Counted from the stretch's first letter, positions 10,701 through 21,503 are shown. The stretch is DNA of 23,013 bases from Larix sibirica (GCA_004151065.3 NWUY0300011909.1:53756-76768), one strand, 5' to 3'. Numbers and translations are program-made. Notes: a model not told the origin generated them from the sequence alone.

Positions 10701-11693
10701 ATGTGGCGAGCCCATGACACATAGGCCAGCAAGGCCGACCCGTGGCAGAGTTTTGGGGGAAGATTTAAGGCATCGTGGGGATCATGCCCTGACGCATTCA
10801 CTCTTGTAGCTACCCATGTCGCATCGGTCAAACTGGTTTCGGCTTCCGGGTACCATCGCCAGGGTTCTCATTCGTGTGGAGCTAATGTACTCAGTTAGGT
10901 ACAGGATAAAGACGACAATGTGGGCGTTTTTTTTCCATTGCCAAGGATTTCACACAGCTCGATACCCTATCTCCACCTGCGAACTTGGCTTCTGTTACCG
11001 GCTCCTATTTCTCTGCAACTACGTCGAGGAAACGAGGAAAACCAAGAAGAGTGAGTGTCGGTCGAATTACCACTAGCCAGGACTAGGAATCAATATATGG
11101 TTATGGGGAAGGGGTCTCCATCCCCGTTCGGCTTCTCATCGACAACTGGGAAGCCCGCCTAATCTCCGACCATCTCTCCTCTAAAAGGGATGAGGGTCGT
11201 ATCAACCATTACTGGCTCGCCAAGAACATGTTGGGTGCTCTTATGGAAGACATGGTGGTCAGCTTGTCTAAGGACAAGGACACCTCTGAGGGATTTCTTG
11301 GTTCAGATGGAAGGTATGTCGAGGAGTCTGGAAACCACCTTTAGTTGGCAGACATATGCTCCGAACAACCATGCCGGTGGTAGCAGCATGGCAGCAGAGG
11401 GAGTCCCCATGGAGAATTCAGCAGCTGTAGGGGGATGTGATCCTGTACCGATAACCACGGAGCAGAGAGGCAAGGAACTCGCCACGGTTTATTTCCCCAT
11501 TCCATTAATTACTGGTCAGATGTTGACAAAACTTGTTCGCGATGATACATAGGCAATTGTTCCTCCCCGGCGCAAGGTTGAGCCCCATCCCGTTAAGCTG
11601 TCGGCTTAGGAAACGATGGAGGAGGACAACTTCAGCTACCCAATTCTAGAGGAGGTTCCCCCTGATGAAAACGCAACTGACAAGGCGGACTAA
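10701..11693 (+). pseudogene. Putative LINE ORF3 downstream of RNase H, function unknown
   Basis: A protein-like reading path begins at ATG 10701 (or slightly upstream) and ends at TAA 11691-11693, about 330 codons. Segment 1 (frame 0, 10701-10934) includes DPWQSFGGRFKASWGSCPDA and VATHVASVKLVSASGYHRQG, with TAGs at 10722 and 10896. At the T8 run (10927-10934) the frame moves by one, as if one T were lost. Segment 2 (frame 2, 10934-11341) includes NLASVTGSYFSA, a basic patch SRKRGKPRRVSVGR, RLLIDNWEARLISDHLSSKR and INHYWLAKNMLGALMEDMVV, with a TAG at 11084. Segment 3 (frame 0, by about 11440 or earlier, to 11693) includes GKELATVYFPIPLITGQMLTKLVRDD and an acidic end NFSYPILEEVPPDENATDKAD, with TAGs at 11550 and 11607. 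The change from segment 2 to 3 could be two single-base losses or one gain. I recognise no known domain, signal peptide or membrane segment. It lies between RNase H and the element's A-tail, so I assign it to the LINE. It could instead be a C-terminal extension of ORF2. Confidence 0.5.
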
Positions 11694-11981
11694 GGAGGTT
11701 TCGGAAACTATTTGCGATCACCATTTTTTTTGTTACAATCTGCTTCATAATATGTTATATTTTAGTTGTATTTTTATAGGCTTTTACAAACACTGTCCTT
11801 TTCCAGAATTTACTTGCTTTCCCCGCTCTGGGCAGGGGTTTTGTAACTATGGAAATAACCATTTTGATCCTTTTGAATACCTGGGATGGTGGCTCCACTT
11901 ACTCAGACTGCCAAAGACAGTTATTCTCTATGTATTTTTTATTTCCACTGTTTAATAGATTACTGCAGCTTACAAAAAAAA
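11694..11981 (+). other. LINE 3' untranslated region and A-tail
   Basis: After the ORF3 stop the sequence is non-coding and ends with gtttaatagattactgcagc, then ttac and A8 (11974-11981). A TTTAATA-like signal shortly before an A-run is usual at plant L1 3' ends. The short A-run and its blurred edge (atataaattt follows) fit an old insertion whose tail has mutated. The 96-residue frame at 11665-11955 crosses this region and is probably chance. Confidence 0.7.
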
Positions 11982-12098
11982 TATAAATTTAAAATAGTTT
12001 TTTTTTATATATTTTTTTTCAATATTTAAATGATTGGTATTCAATAAATGCATTTTGCAAGTGACATCTTAGGTGGCATCTCTGGAAGGATAGCAAAG
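11982..12098. other. T-rich flank of the LINE
   Basis: Non-coding DNA with T8-T9 runs at about 11998-12020. No target-site duplication matching the LINE's 5' flank could be identified. Confidence 0.6.
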
Positions 12099-12640
12099 GA
12101 AGATAAGTAATCTTCTCTTAGGATTTTCTCAATTAAATGCTCAACATGTGTATACATAATTCAATAATGAAGCATATGAACTATCAAATCAAGCGTTACT
12201 TTTGAATGAAGGAAAAATCTACTTTATTGAACTTGATGGAGTTTCCACTGTCATTGAAGATTATATTGCTATTTTCTGATACTGTTTAGGTTGATAAATT
12301 TTATTTTTAGGGGTCTATTCTACTTTGGAAATTGGTAGTTGTGATTGTCAGTTTATAAACTATCAACTGGAAAAGGAAGATAAGGAACCTTCTCTCAAAA
12401 TTTTCACAATTGGATGCTCAATATGTGTATTGAGAATTCAATAATGAAGCAGATGGACTATCAAAACAAGCCTTGCTTTTGGATGAAGGAAAAATCTACT
12501 TTATTGAACTTGATGGAGTTTTCACTATCGCTAAAGATTATATTTCTATTTTCTAATATTGTTTAGGTTGATTTATTTTTGGGGTCTGTTCTACTTTGGA
12601 AACTAATAATTTGGATTGTGAGTTTATAAACTGTTATTTT
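12099..12640. repeat. Diverged tandem duplication, period about 277 bp
   Basis: Unit 1 (about 12099-12365) and unit 2 (about 12376-12640) share ordered blocks, for example aattcaataatgaagca, then the exact 39-bp stretch starting atgaaggaaaaatctac at 12206 and 12483, then gtttataaac near both ends (12351 and 12622). The identity is roughly 75-80% by eye. There is no coding signal. The left edge of the large 4.5-kb duplicated block (12488) falls just inside the exact 39-bp stretch of unit 2. Confidence 0.85.
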
Positions 12641-12904
12641 GAGCTCCTCTCTTTAAGCTATGGGACTTCTTTGTAGAATTAATTGTTAGGTTTAGAATTT
12701 TCTGAATGTGGATATTTGTTATAAAGTGATGTTATTTTTGTTAAAAGTATTTGTACTTTAAAAATGAATAATAACAATTTCTCCCCCATATTCCTTCCAT
12801 CCTTACAAATTTATTTAAAAATTAATATTTAATGTGATGTTTCCAAAGCAATCTATTTTAATGAATAATGTACACTACATTAGTTGCACTGCTTAAAGGT
12901 GCCA

Positions 12905-12958
12905 ACATTATTAAATTAAATAATATACTTGACATTATTAAATTAAATAATATACTTG
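12905..12958. repeat. 27-bp tandem duplication, present only in copy 1
   Basis: Units at 12905-12931 and 12932-12958 each begin acattattaaattaaataa. Copy 2 has a single unit at 17427-17453. This is the only length difference I found between the two 4.5-kb copies. Confidence 0.95.
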
Positions 12959-13263
12959 AGAACACACAAAAACACTTAAATATAATAATGTTTGTTCTTA
13001 AATATATATTGATTGCTTAAGTTTACATGACTCTTTTCAAGAAGTAAGTTTACATGACTCTTATAAGTTCACTTCATGTATATGATTATAAAGTTTATAT
13101 ATATTAATATTTATATGGGTGTGAGAGGGAATGATTTAGTTTTCACCACTCGAAGTTTCCATCATTATTTAGAAAAAGTAATATGTTTGAACATACATGA
13201 ACACACCCACTACCCATGAACACACCCACTAATGTGTTAAATACATATTGATTGCTTAAGAAT

Positions 13264-13370
13264 GCATGGCTTATGATTGTAAAGTTCATATAAATGAGAC
13301 TTATATAAATGATAAGTGTGCATGGCTTATGATGGTAAAGTTCATCTAAAAATGAGACATATATAAATGA
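13264..13370. repeat. Imperfect 56-bp tandem duplication
   Basis: The phrase gcatggcttatgat, followed by gtaaagttcat and an atgagac...atataaatga tail, occurs at 13264 and 13320. The same structure is repeated in copy 2 at 17759-17865. Confidence 0.85.
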
Positions 13371-14837
13371 AAGGGAATAAAGATATTTCAACTTCGTTGT
13401 TAAAATACATAACTTTTCAAAATAAATTTTAAATTGTTTATTTTTAAGAAAATGGTTTTAATATTTAATTATAATGTGATCTAGTTAAGACATAATTATG
13501 GAAATTTAAATTAAAATACAAAAAAATGAAAATAATAATAATAATGTTAATAAATTTCAATTATTTTGCTAATAAATTTTAATTACTTTAATAATAATAA
13601 ACATCATCATCATCTTATCATCATCCAGTTAATTCTATATATTATATATTAATGTTTTGAACCATAAAAATGTATAAAAAATATACTCTCATTTTTAATT
13701 TAAACAGTTTATTAGGAAAATTATAGGACAAGCATTTGCAACCAATCTTATTTGAGTACGCAATGGTAAAATGTGTTTCTTATGAAACATACCCATTCAT
13801 ACCGCTTGTGAAAATCAAAGGCCTTTACGCTTATGTAAGAGATTTTATTCAAATTTTGTATGTTTAGAAGAGCCTATGACATGGAGAAATGACTTGCATT
13901 AAGCAAAGCCAGGGAGAAATGGCTATCATGAACATGTAGTGTTGGATAATCAAAGATAAAGATTGGATATTGATATAATTGATGTTTTTTATCCAAGGAA
14001 AAAAGAGCGTATCTTCTTTATATTAAAATTAATACATTTTATATGCCCAGCAAAAAGACGGTCTCATAATAGTAGCAAGTCCACGAGCTATGCTTGTTTG
14101 TATACAATCTCACAAAAATATTAAAAATAAATGTCCATACATATAGAAATGATAAAAAATAAGCATGCACAGATTCTATGAAGCCATTATTTATTAATAT
14201 TTCTATACTAATGTAATAACTCATATTTAAAAAGTGATTGATCCACGGTCATCCTCAGTGATAGAATCATTGTCACTTTCCCATTTCTACCTTTACTAAT
14301 ATAATTAATATAATTGATGTTAAATGAGTGAGAGTGGTGTAAGCAAAAAAAACCTTCAAATTTAATGATTATTTTCACTTACAATGATTTTCACCAAGCT
14401 TAGCCCTTACTAACAACTTCAACGTGGACTCAAGTTAAATACATAAATACTTGACATCGGTACTTTTGCAATCCATGTTTAGCTTTTTCCTTCCTTCGCT
14501 CTGAAATTAGTGAGACTTATGTTTCACTCATATTGTGTTGATGCATTCTCAATTGTTTTGGAGGTGGAGGTTTAGAAGGACACATATATGTTTGGATCAA
14601 TGACCTTTGTAGATCAAGGCAAGTAGTTATAGAATGTGGGTCCAGGATTGAGAATGGCCATCAGCGGTTTCTTACTCCATTATTAGTTTGTAATAAGATA
14701 AATATTGTTTTAAATGATTTTCAAAAAGTAAATATTAGTTTTTTTCCATGGTTAGTGATTAATAACGATTAAAAAATACAAAATTATTTAAAATAATTAA
14801 AAAATAAATATTGTGTTCTCCCAAATTCCAATGTACA

Positions 14838-14931
14838 CTTGGCATTAATTAAACTTATTGGTGGAAGTAATTAAACTTATGCAAGACTTGGCATTATTGG
14901 TTGAAGTAATTAAACTTATGCAAGACTTGGT
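14838..14931. repeat. 39-bp tandem repeat
   Basis: The phrase gaagtaattaaacttatgca followed by agacttgg occurs at 14864 and 14903, with a partial unit before it (about 14841). Matching position in copy 2: about 19333-19426. Confidence 0.85.
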
Positions 14932-15340
14932 CATTAACTACACCTCATACTATCATGAATATGTGCCATAGAATATGAGGAGTAATTTTATTTTAGACAC
15001 CATGTTATTTTTGGGATTGAAAAAAAAAACAATATTTTTAGCAACTACCACAACACCATAATTAAAGATCTTTATACTTGACACTTGGAAATTTTTTGTT
15101 GGCATGGATCTAAGTTATTTATTTGCTTTGTACATCACAACACTTTCTACATCAACTCTTTGCTCGATCTGAATCTCTTTGTAACTATGCATTTCAAGAC
15201 TTCTAATGTATATTTACAATACACTAATTGAAACCCAATTCAAAGCATTGAAAATATTGCATTAATATATTGAAATAGAATTACAAATAATATGAAGTTG
15301 GTGTCACCATTTCCATTGAGAGTGTGCTTGGAATGATAAT

Positions 15341-15538
15341 GTTAAAAAAAAAAAATTCATGTACATAGTCCCCACACCTTCTAGCCAATGGGCATCTCAA
15401 ATTTATTACAATAAAATGTTAGAAAGAGAAAGAGAGAGAGTTAATAAAAAAAAATTTATGTACATAGTCCCCACACCTCCTAGCCAATGGCCATCTCAAA
15501 TTTATTACAATAAAATGTTAGAGAGAGAGAGAGAGAGC
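15341..15538. repeat. 99-bp tandem repeat ending in GA microsatellites
   Basis: Two units with a period of 99 each consist of an A-run, then tacatagtccccacacct, then a caaatttattacaataaaatg stretch, ending in AGAGAG (about 15421-15440 and 15519-15538). The apparent two-repeat peptide encoded across it (15359-15559) follows from 99 being a multiple of three, not from a gene. Copy 2 equivalent: 19836-20033. Confidence 0.92.
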
Positions 15539-16329
15539 AATCATACTATTGAGGTATAATCAAGAGCACAAAAATGCACACAAGGTGAGAAGATGATAGC
15601 AGATGTTATGAGAAAAGAATTGGGATACATTTAAATTCATAGAGGATTAGGAGACCATTAAATTTATCGTAGAGTCTGATATGAATAACATGAAGAGGCT
15701 AGAAAGAGAGAAGCCTATTGGTTTAGATCACACCCTAAGATGAATAAAATTGAGAAATGTGTGGTGGGTATATTTGTCTTGGTCTAGAGACTATGGAAAC
15801 TAATCCAAGCAAATGGCATTAGGCAATGTCTTCTTGATATAGTAAAATAGATCAAAGAAACTGTTTCCCAAAAACAATTAGAATTGGGTGTCATCCTACA
15901 ACATATATATAATATTGGTGAGGTTGTGATTGCTTTTATGAAGATGTTGAGTTGATTGAAAGATTCACTACTTTCCTTCAACTACATTTGCAGACTTTAT
16001 TCAATTAGGTATTCTTGGGTAAAAAATTGGCATATACAAATCATGAACATAAATGTAAAACAACGACAAGATTCCATTTTTCTATTGGGAAACAACTTAC
16101 AACCTAGTTGTTAAATAGAAGTGATTTAAGTAACATACATTTAAACATTCATCAACAAACAACAATAGATATCCAAACACACAAATCATGGTAACCATCT
16201 ACTCATCATAATTAATCATAACTTATGACATTTCCACTCTTAATTATCTAGTATTTTGGCTCTTTGTTGACTCTCTAACAACTTTCAACTTTCATTTGTA
16301 TGATTCAATTGGCTAACACCTTGATATAA

Positions 16330-16426
16330 CTGGCTAACCTTACTCTATTCCCTATCAACCTATGTATTTTTTATATATAACTGGCTAACATTACTCTATT
16401 CCCTATCAACCTATGTATTTTTTTTG
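16330..16426. repeat. 51-bp tandem duplication
   Basis: The phrase ctggctaac followed by ttactctattccctatcaac and ctatgtatttttt occurs at 16330 and 16381. Copy 2 equivalent: 20825-20921. Confidence 0.9.
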
Positions 16427-16930
16427 GTTGGCTTCTTGATTTTCTTTACGGGTTTATGCTTTCCTTTCCAACCCTTCAACTTCCTATCTAAAGAACTAAC
16501 TAAAAATTTAGATGATTGTTTTCCTATTCACTTACTTTCCATCCTCTCTAACCATTCAACTTCCTATTTAAATGTATATTTGACTATTCATTTTCATTTA
16601 ATGCATTCTTCTTAATTTTTATTTACACTATCTTGGTATCATGTTCTTCATCATTCTCTTTATTAACACTATACATACACAAATCGACAATTATCACACA
16701 TTTGCTCCCTCTACACTAAACCTAACCCATTCTCTAATATTATTTTCCTATTTCATGTTTCCCTTACTCCAAATTTGTTTTATCACCCTTCTTATGATTG
16801 CACTTCATTACTTCATGGACACTACCATATCATATTCAAATATAGATTTTAATTTAATCATGGATGATCCCACATCATATTCAAATTTGAAAAGAAATTG
16901 TGTATACAGCATATAAGTAATTGTGTCCAT

Positions 16931-16992
16931 TGGATGTAGCATGGGTGGTTGGGAGGAATGAATGTTACCCTCCCCACCCATGTTCAATTCCT
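16931..16992 (+). repeat. Possible tRNA-derived SINE head or simple hairpin
   Basis: The segment gtagcatgggtggttgggag (16936-16955) resembles a tRNA A-box region, and tgttcaattcc (16981-16991) resembles a B box. The spacing is compatible with an internal Pol III promoter. The same segment also forms an inverted repeat: CATGGGTGG/TTG/GGAGG (16940-16956) pairs with CCTCCCCACCCATG (16969-16982) with a three-base bulge. No cloverleaf or CCA-like acceptor could be drawn, so I do not call a tRNA. The copy at 21426-21487 continues into unique DNA beyond 21503. Confidence 0.25.
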
Positions 16993-17008
16993 TGTAAGTG
17001 ACATGTTG

Positions 17009-17009
17009 N
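17009..17009. other. Single ambiguous base (N) at the junction of the two 4.5-kb copies
   Basis: This is the only non-ACGT character in the window. It sits exactly between the last base of copy 1 and the first base of copy 2. One N at such a junction looks like a scaffold gap placeholder, not a base-call ambiguity. Confidence 0.9.
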
Positions 17010-20000
17010 GGAAAAATCTACTTTATTGAACTTGATGGAGTTTTCACTATCGCTAAAGATTATATTTCTATTTTCTAATATTGTTTAGGTTGATTTATTT
17101 TTGGGGTCTGTTCTACTTTGGAAACTAATAATTTGGATTGTGAGTTTATAAACTGTTATTTTGAGCTCCTCTCTTTAAGCTATGGGACTTCTTTGTAGAA
17201 TTAATTGTTAGGTTTAGAATTTTCTGAATGTGGATATTTGTTATAAAGTGATGTTATTTTTGTTAAAAGTATTTGTACTTTAAAAATGAATAATAACAAT
17301 TTCTCCCCCATATTCCTTCCATCCTTACAAATTTATTTAAAAATTAATATTTAATGTGATGTTTCCAAAGCAATCTATTTTAATGAATAATGTACACTAC
17401 ATTAGTTGCACTGCTTAAAGGTGCCAACATTATTAAATTAAATAATATACTTGAGAACACACAAAAACACTTAAATATAATAATGTTTGTTCTTAAATAT
17501 ATATTGATTGCTTAAGTTTACATGACTCTTTTCAAGAAGTAAGTTTACATGACTCTTATGAGTTCACTTCATGTATATGATTATAAAGTTTATATATATT
17601 AATATTTATATGGGTGTGAGAGGGAATGATTTAGTTTTCACCACTCGAAGTTTCCATCATTATTTAGAAAAAGTAATATGTTTGAACATACATGAACACA
17701 CCCACTACCCATGAACACACCCACTAATGTGTTAAATACATATTGATTGCTTAAGAATGCATGGCTTATGATTGTAAAGTTCATATAAATGAGACTTATA
17801 TAAATGATAAGTGTGCATGGCTTATGATGGTAAAGTTCATCTAAAAATGAGACATATATAAATGAAAGGGAATAAAGATATTTCAACTTCGTTGTTAAAA
17901 TACATAACTTTTCAAAATAAATTTTAAATTGTTTATTTTTAAGAAAATGGTTTTAATATTTAATTATAATGTGATCTAGTTAAGACATAATTATGGAAAT
18001 TTAAATTAAAATACAAAAAAATGAAAATAATAATAATAATGTTAATAAATTTCAATTATTTTGCTAATAAATTTTAATTACTTTAATAATAATAAACATC
18101 ATCATCATCTTATCATCATCCAGTTAATTCTATATATTATATATTAATGTTTTGAACCATAAAAATGTATAAAAAATATACTCTCATTTTTAATTTAAAC
18201 AGTTTATTAGGAAAATTATAGGACAAGCATTTGCAACCAATCTTATTTGAGTACGCAATGGTAAAATGTGTTTCTTATGAAACATACCCATTCATACCGC
18301 TTGTGAAAATCAAAGGCCTTTACGCTTATGTAAGAGATTTTATTCAAATTTTGTATGTTTAGAAGAGCCTATGACATGGAGAAATGACTTGCATTAAGCA
18401 AAGCCAGGGAGAAATGGCTATCATGAACATGTAGTGTTGGATAATCAAAGATAAAGATTGGATATTGATATAATTGATGTTTTTTATCCAAGGAAAAAAG
18501 AGCGTATCTTCTTTATATTAAAATTAATACATTTTATATGCCCAGCAAAAAGACGGTCTCATAATAGTAGCAAGTCCACGAGCTATGCTTGTTTGTATAC
18601 AATCTCACAAAAATATTAAAAATAAATGTCCATACATATAGAAATGATAAAAAATAAGCATGCACAGATTCTATGAAGCCATTATTTATTAATATTTCTA
18701 TACTAATGTAATAACTCATATTTAAAAAGTGATTGATCCACGGTCATCCTCAGTGATAGAATCATTGTCACTTTCCCATTTCTACCTTTACTAATATAAT
18801 TAATATAATTGATGTTAAATGAGTGAGAGTGGTGTAAGCAAAAAAAACCTTCAAATTTAATGATTATTTTCACTTACAATGATTTTCACCAAGCTTAGCC
18901 CTTACTAACAACTTCAACGTGGACTCAAGTTAAATACATAAATACTTGACATCGGTACTTTTGCAATCCATGTTTAGCTTTTTCCTTCCTTCGCTCTGAA
19001 ATTAGTGAGACTTATGTTTCACTCATATTGTGTTGATGCATTCTCAATTGTTTTGGAGGTGGAGGTTTAGAAGGACACATATATGTTTGGATCAATGACC
19101 TTTGTAGATCAAGGCAAGTAGTTATAGAATGTGGGTCCAGGATTGAGAATGGCCATCAGCGGTTTCTTACTCCATTATTAGTTTGTAATAAGATAAATAT
19201 TGTTTTAAATGATTTTCAAAAAGTAAATATTAGTTTTTTTCCATGGTTAGTGATTAATAACGATTAAAAAATACAAAATTATTTAAAATAATTAAAAAAT
19301 AAATATTGTGTTCTCCCAAATTCCAATGTACACTTGGCATTAATTAAACTTATTGGTGGAAGTAATTAAACTTATGCAAGACTTGGCATTATTGGTTGAA
19401 GTAATTAAACTTATGCAAGACTTGGTCATTAACTACACCTCATACTATCATGAATATGTGCCATAGAATATGAGGAGTAATTTTATTTTAGACACCATGT
19501 TATTTTTGGGATTGAAAAAAAAAACAATATTTTTAGCAACTACCACAACACCATAATTAAAGATCTTTATACTTGACACTTGGAAATTTTTTGTTGGCAT
19601 GGATCTAAGTTATTTATTTGCTTTGTACATCACAACACTTTCTACATCAACTCTTTGCTCGATCTGAATCTCTTTGTAACTATGCATTTCAAGACTTCTA
19701 ATGTATATTTACAATACACTAATTGAAACCCAATTCAAAGCATTGAAAATATTGCATTAATATATTGAAATAGAATTACAAATAATATGAAGTTGGTGTC
19801 ACCATTTCCATTGAGAGTGTGCTTGGAATGATAATGTTAAAAAAAAAAAATTCATGTACATAGTCCCCACACCTTCTAGCCAATGGGCATCTCAAATTTA
19901 TTACAATAAAATGTTAGAAAGAGAAAGAGAGAGAGTTAATAAAAAAAAATTTATGTACATAGTCCCCACACCTCCTAGCCAATGGCCATCTCAAATTTAT

Positions 20001-21503
20001 TACAATAAAATGTTAGAGAGAGAGAGAGAGAGCAAGCATACTATTGAGGTATAATCAAGAGCACAAAAATGCACACAAGGTGAGAAGATGATAGCAGATG
20101 TTATGAGAAAAGAATTGGGATACATTTAAATTCATAGAGGATTAGGAGACCATTAAATTTATCGTAGAGTCTGATATGAATAACATGAAGAGGCTAGAAA
20201 GAGAGAAGCCTATTGGTTTAGATCACACCCTAAGATGAATAAAATTGAGAAATGTGTGGTGGGTATATTTGTCTTGGTCTAGAGACTATGGAAACTAATC
20301 CAAGCAAATGGCATTAGGCAATGTCTTCTTGATATAGTAAAATAGATCAAAGAAACTGTTTCCCAAAAACAATTAGAATTGGGTGTCATCCTACAACATA
20401 TATATAATATTGGTGAGGTTGTGATTGCTTTTATGAAGATGTTGAGTTGATTGAAAGATTCACTACTTTCCTTCAACTACATTTGCAGACTTTATTCAAT
20501 TAGGTATTCTTGGGTAAAAAATTGGCATATACAAATCATGAACATAAATGTAAAACAACGACAAGATTCCATTTTTCTATTGGGAAACAACTTACAACCT
20601 AGTTGTTAAATAGAAGTGATTTAAGTAACATACATTTAAACATTCATCAACAAACAACAATAGATATCCAAACACACAAATCATGGTAACCATCTACTCA
20701 TCATAATTAATCATAACTTATGACATTTCCACTCTTAATTATCTAGTATTTTGGCTCTTTGTTGACTCTCTAACAACTTTCAACTTTCATTTGTATGATT
20801 CAATTGGCTAACACCTTGATATAACTGGCTAACCTTACTCTATTCCCTATCAACCTATGTATTTTTTATATATAACTGGCTAACATTACTCTATTCCCTA
20901 TCAACCTATGTATTTTTTTTGGTTGGCTTCTTGATTTTCTTTACGGGTTTATGCTTTCCTTTCCAACCCTTCAACTTCCTATCTAAAGAACTAACTAAAA
21001 ATTTAGATGATTGTTTTCCTATTCACTTACTTTCCATCCTCTCTAACCATTCAACTTCCTATTTAAATGTATATTTGACTATTCATTTTCATTTAATGCA
21101 TTCTTCTTAATTTTTATTTACACTATCTTGGTATCATGTTCTTCATCATTCTCTTTATTAACACTATACATACACAAATCGACAATTATCACACATTTGC
21201 TCCCTCTACACTAAACCTAACCCATTCTCTAATATTATTTTCCTATTTCATGTTTCCCTTACTCCAAATTTGTTTTATCACCCTTCTTATGATTGCACTT
21301 CATTACTTCATGGACACTACCATATCATATTCAAATATAGATTTTAATTTAATCATGGATGATCCCACATCATATTCAAATTTGAAAAGAAATTGTGTAT
21401 ACAGCATATAAGTAATTGTGTCCATTGGATGTAGCATGGGTGGTTGGGAGGAATGAATGTTACCCTCCCCACCCATGTTCAATTCCTTGTAAGTGACATG
21501 TTG
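17010..21503. repeat. 4.5-kb direct tandem block, copy 2
   Basis: It begins ggaaaaatctac, matching 12488, and runs to the ttg at 21503, matching 17006-17008. After that the sequence continues into DNA not seen after copy 1. It carries one unit of the 27-bp repeat, G17560 and G20036. All chance ORFs of copy 1 recur at +4495 with identical or nearly identical translations. It contains no gene. Confidence 0.97.

Larger units (their letters stand above)
4815..11981 (+). mobile_element. Plant L1-type LINE (non-LTR retrotransposon), near full length but dead
   Basis: Coding order on the plus strand is ORF1 (DUF4283-like region plus CCHC knuckle), ORF2 (endonuclease, reverse transcriptase, zf-RVT-type domain, RNase H), a further frame called ORF3 here, a 3' tail, then an A8 run at 11974-11981. 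There are no LTRs. The 5' untranslated part before the first ORF1 codon would be only about 60 bases, so the 5' end may be slightly truncated. I could not find a target-site duplication because both flanks are AT-rich (TA run on the left, T-rich DNA on the right). Base composition is clearly more GC-rich than on either side, which helps mark the limits. About thirty in-frame stops and several frameshifts rule out autonomous activity. RNase H-bearing L1 elements are a known plant group; the ORF3 segment is not something I recognise from it. Confidence 0.9.
12488..17008. repeat. 4.5-kb direct tandem block, copy 1
   Basis: Almost identical to 17010-21503. The offset is 4522 bases up to about 12931 and 4495 bases after the 27-bp difference at 12932-12958. 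By eye I found three differences: two 27-bp units here against one in copy 2, A13065 against G17560, and T15541 against G20036. The content is AT-rich non-coding DNA with several local duplications. The ORFs here (minus strand 13143-13391, 14039-14224, 15784-15981; plus strand 15359-15559, 16424-16615, 16641-16916) show no family resemblance and look like chance. I see no gene. Confidence 0.97.

Noticed and set aside
10816-11076. Plus-strand ORF of 86 codons rich in Phe, Tyr and Arg
   Set aside because: It lies in the wrong frame of the ORF3 region. Neighbouring frames give more protein-like sequence that joins across the T8 run, so this is a shadow.
13190-13230. Short direct repeats as a CRISPR-like array
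   Set aside because: There are only two adjacent copies of catgaacacacccacta without regular spacers, in a plant-like sequence. They are simple tandem duplications.
13143-13391. Minus-strand ORF repeated exactly at 17638-17886
   Set aside because: The identity of the two translations comes from the 4.5-kb nucleotide duplication, not from protein conservation. The composition is that of AT-rich chance ORFs.
15359-15559. ORF encoding a two-unit peptide repeat ending in an Arg-Glu run
   Set aside because: It is produced by a 99-bp tandem repeat and a GA microsatellite that happen to stay in frame.
16641-16916. Plus-strand ORF with hydrophobic runs resembling membrane segments, repeated at 21136-21411
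   Set aside because: Ile-, Phe- and Leu-rich peptides are expected from T-rich DNA. There is no family match, no supporting context, and the repeat again reflects the block duplication.
12488-21503. Recent biological segmental duplication
   Set aside because: The single N exactly at the junction and the few allele-like differences make an unmerged contig overlap the simpler reading. It is kept as a finding with a stated test.
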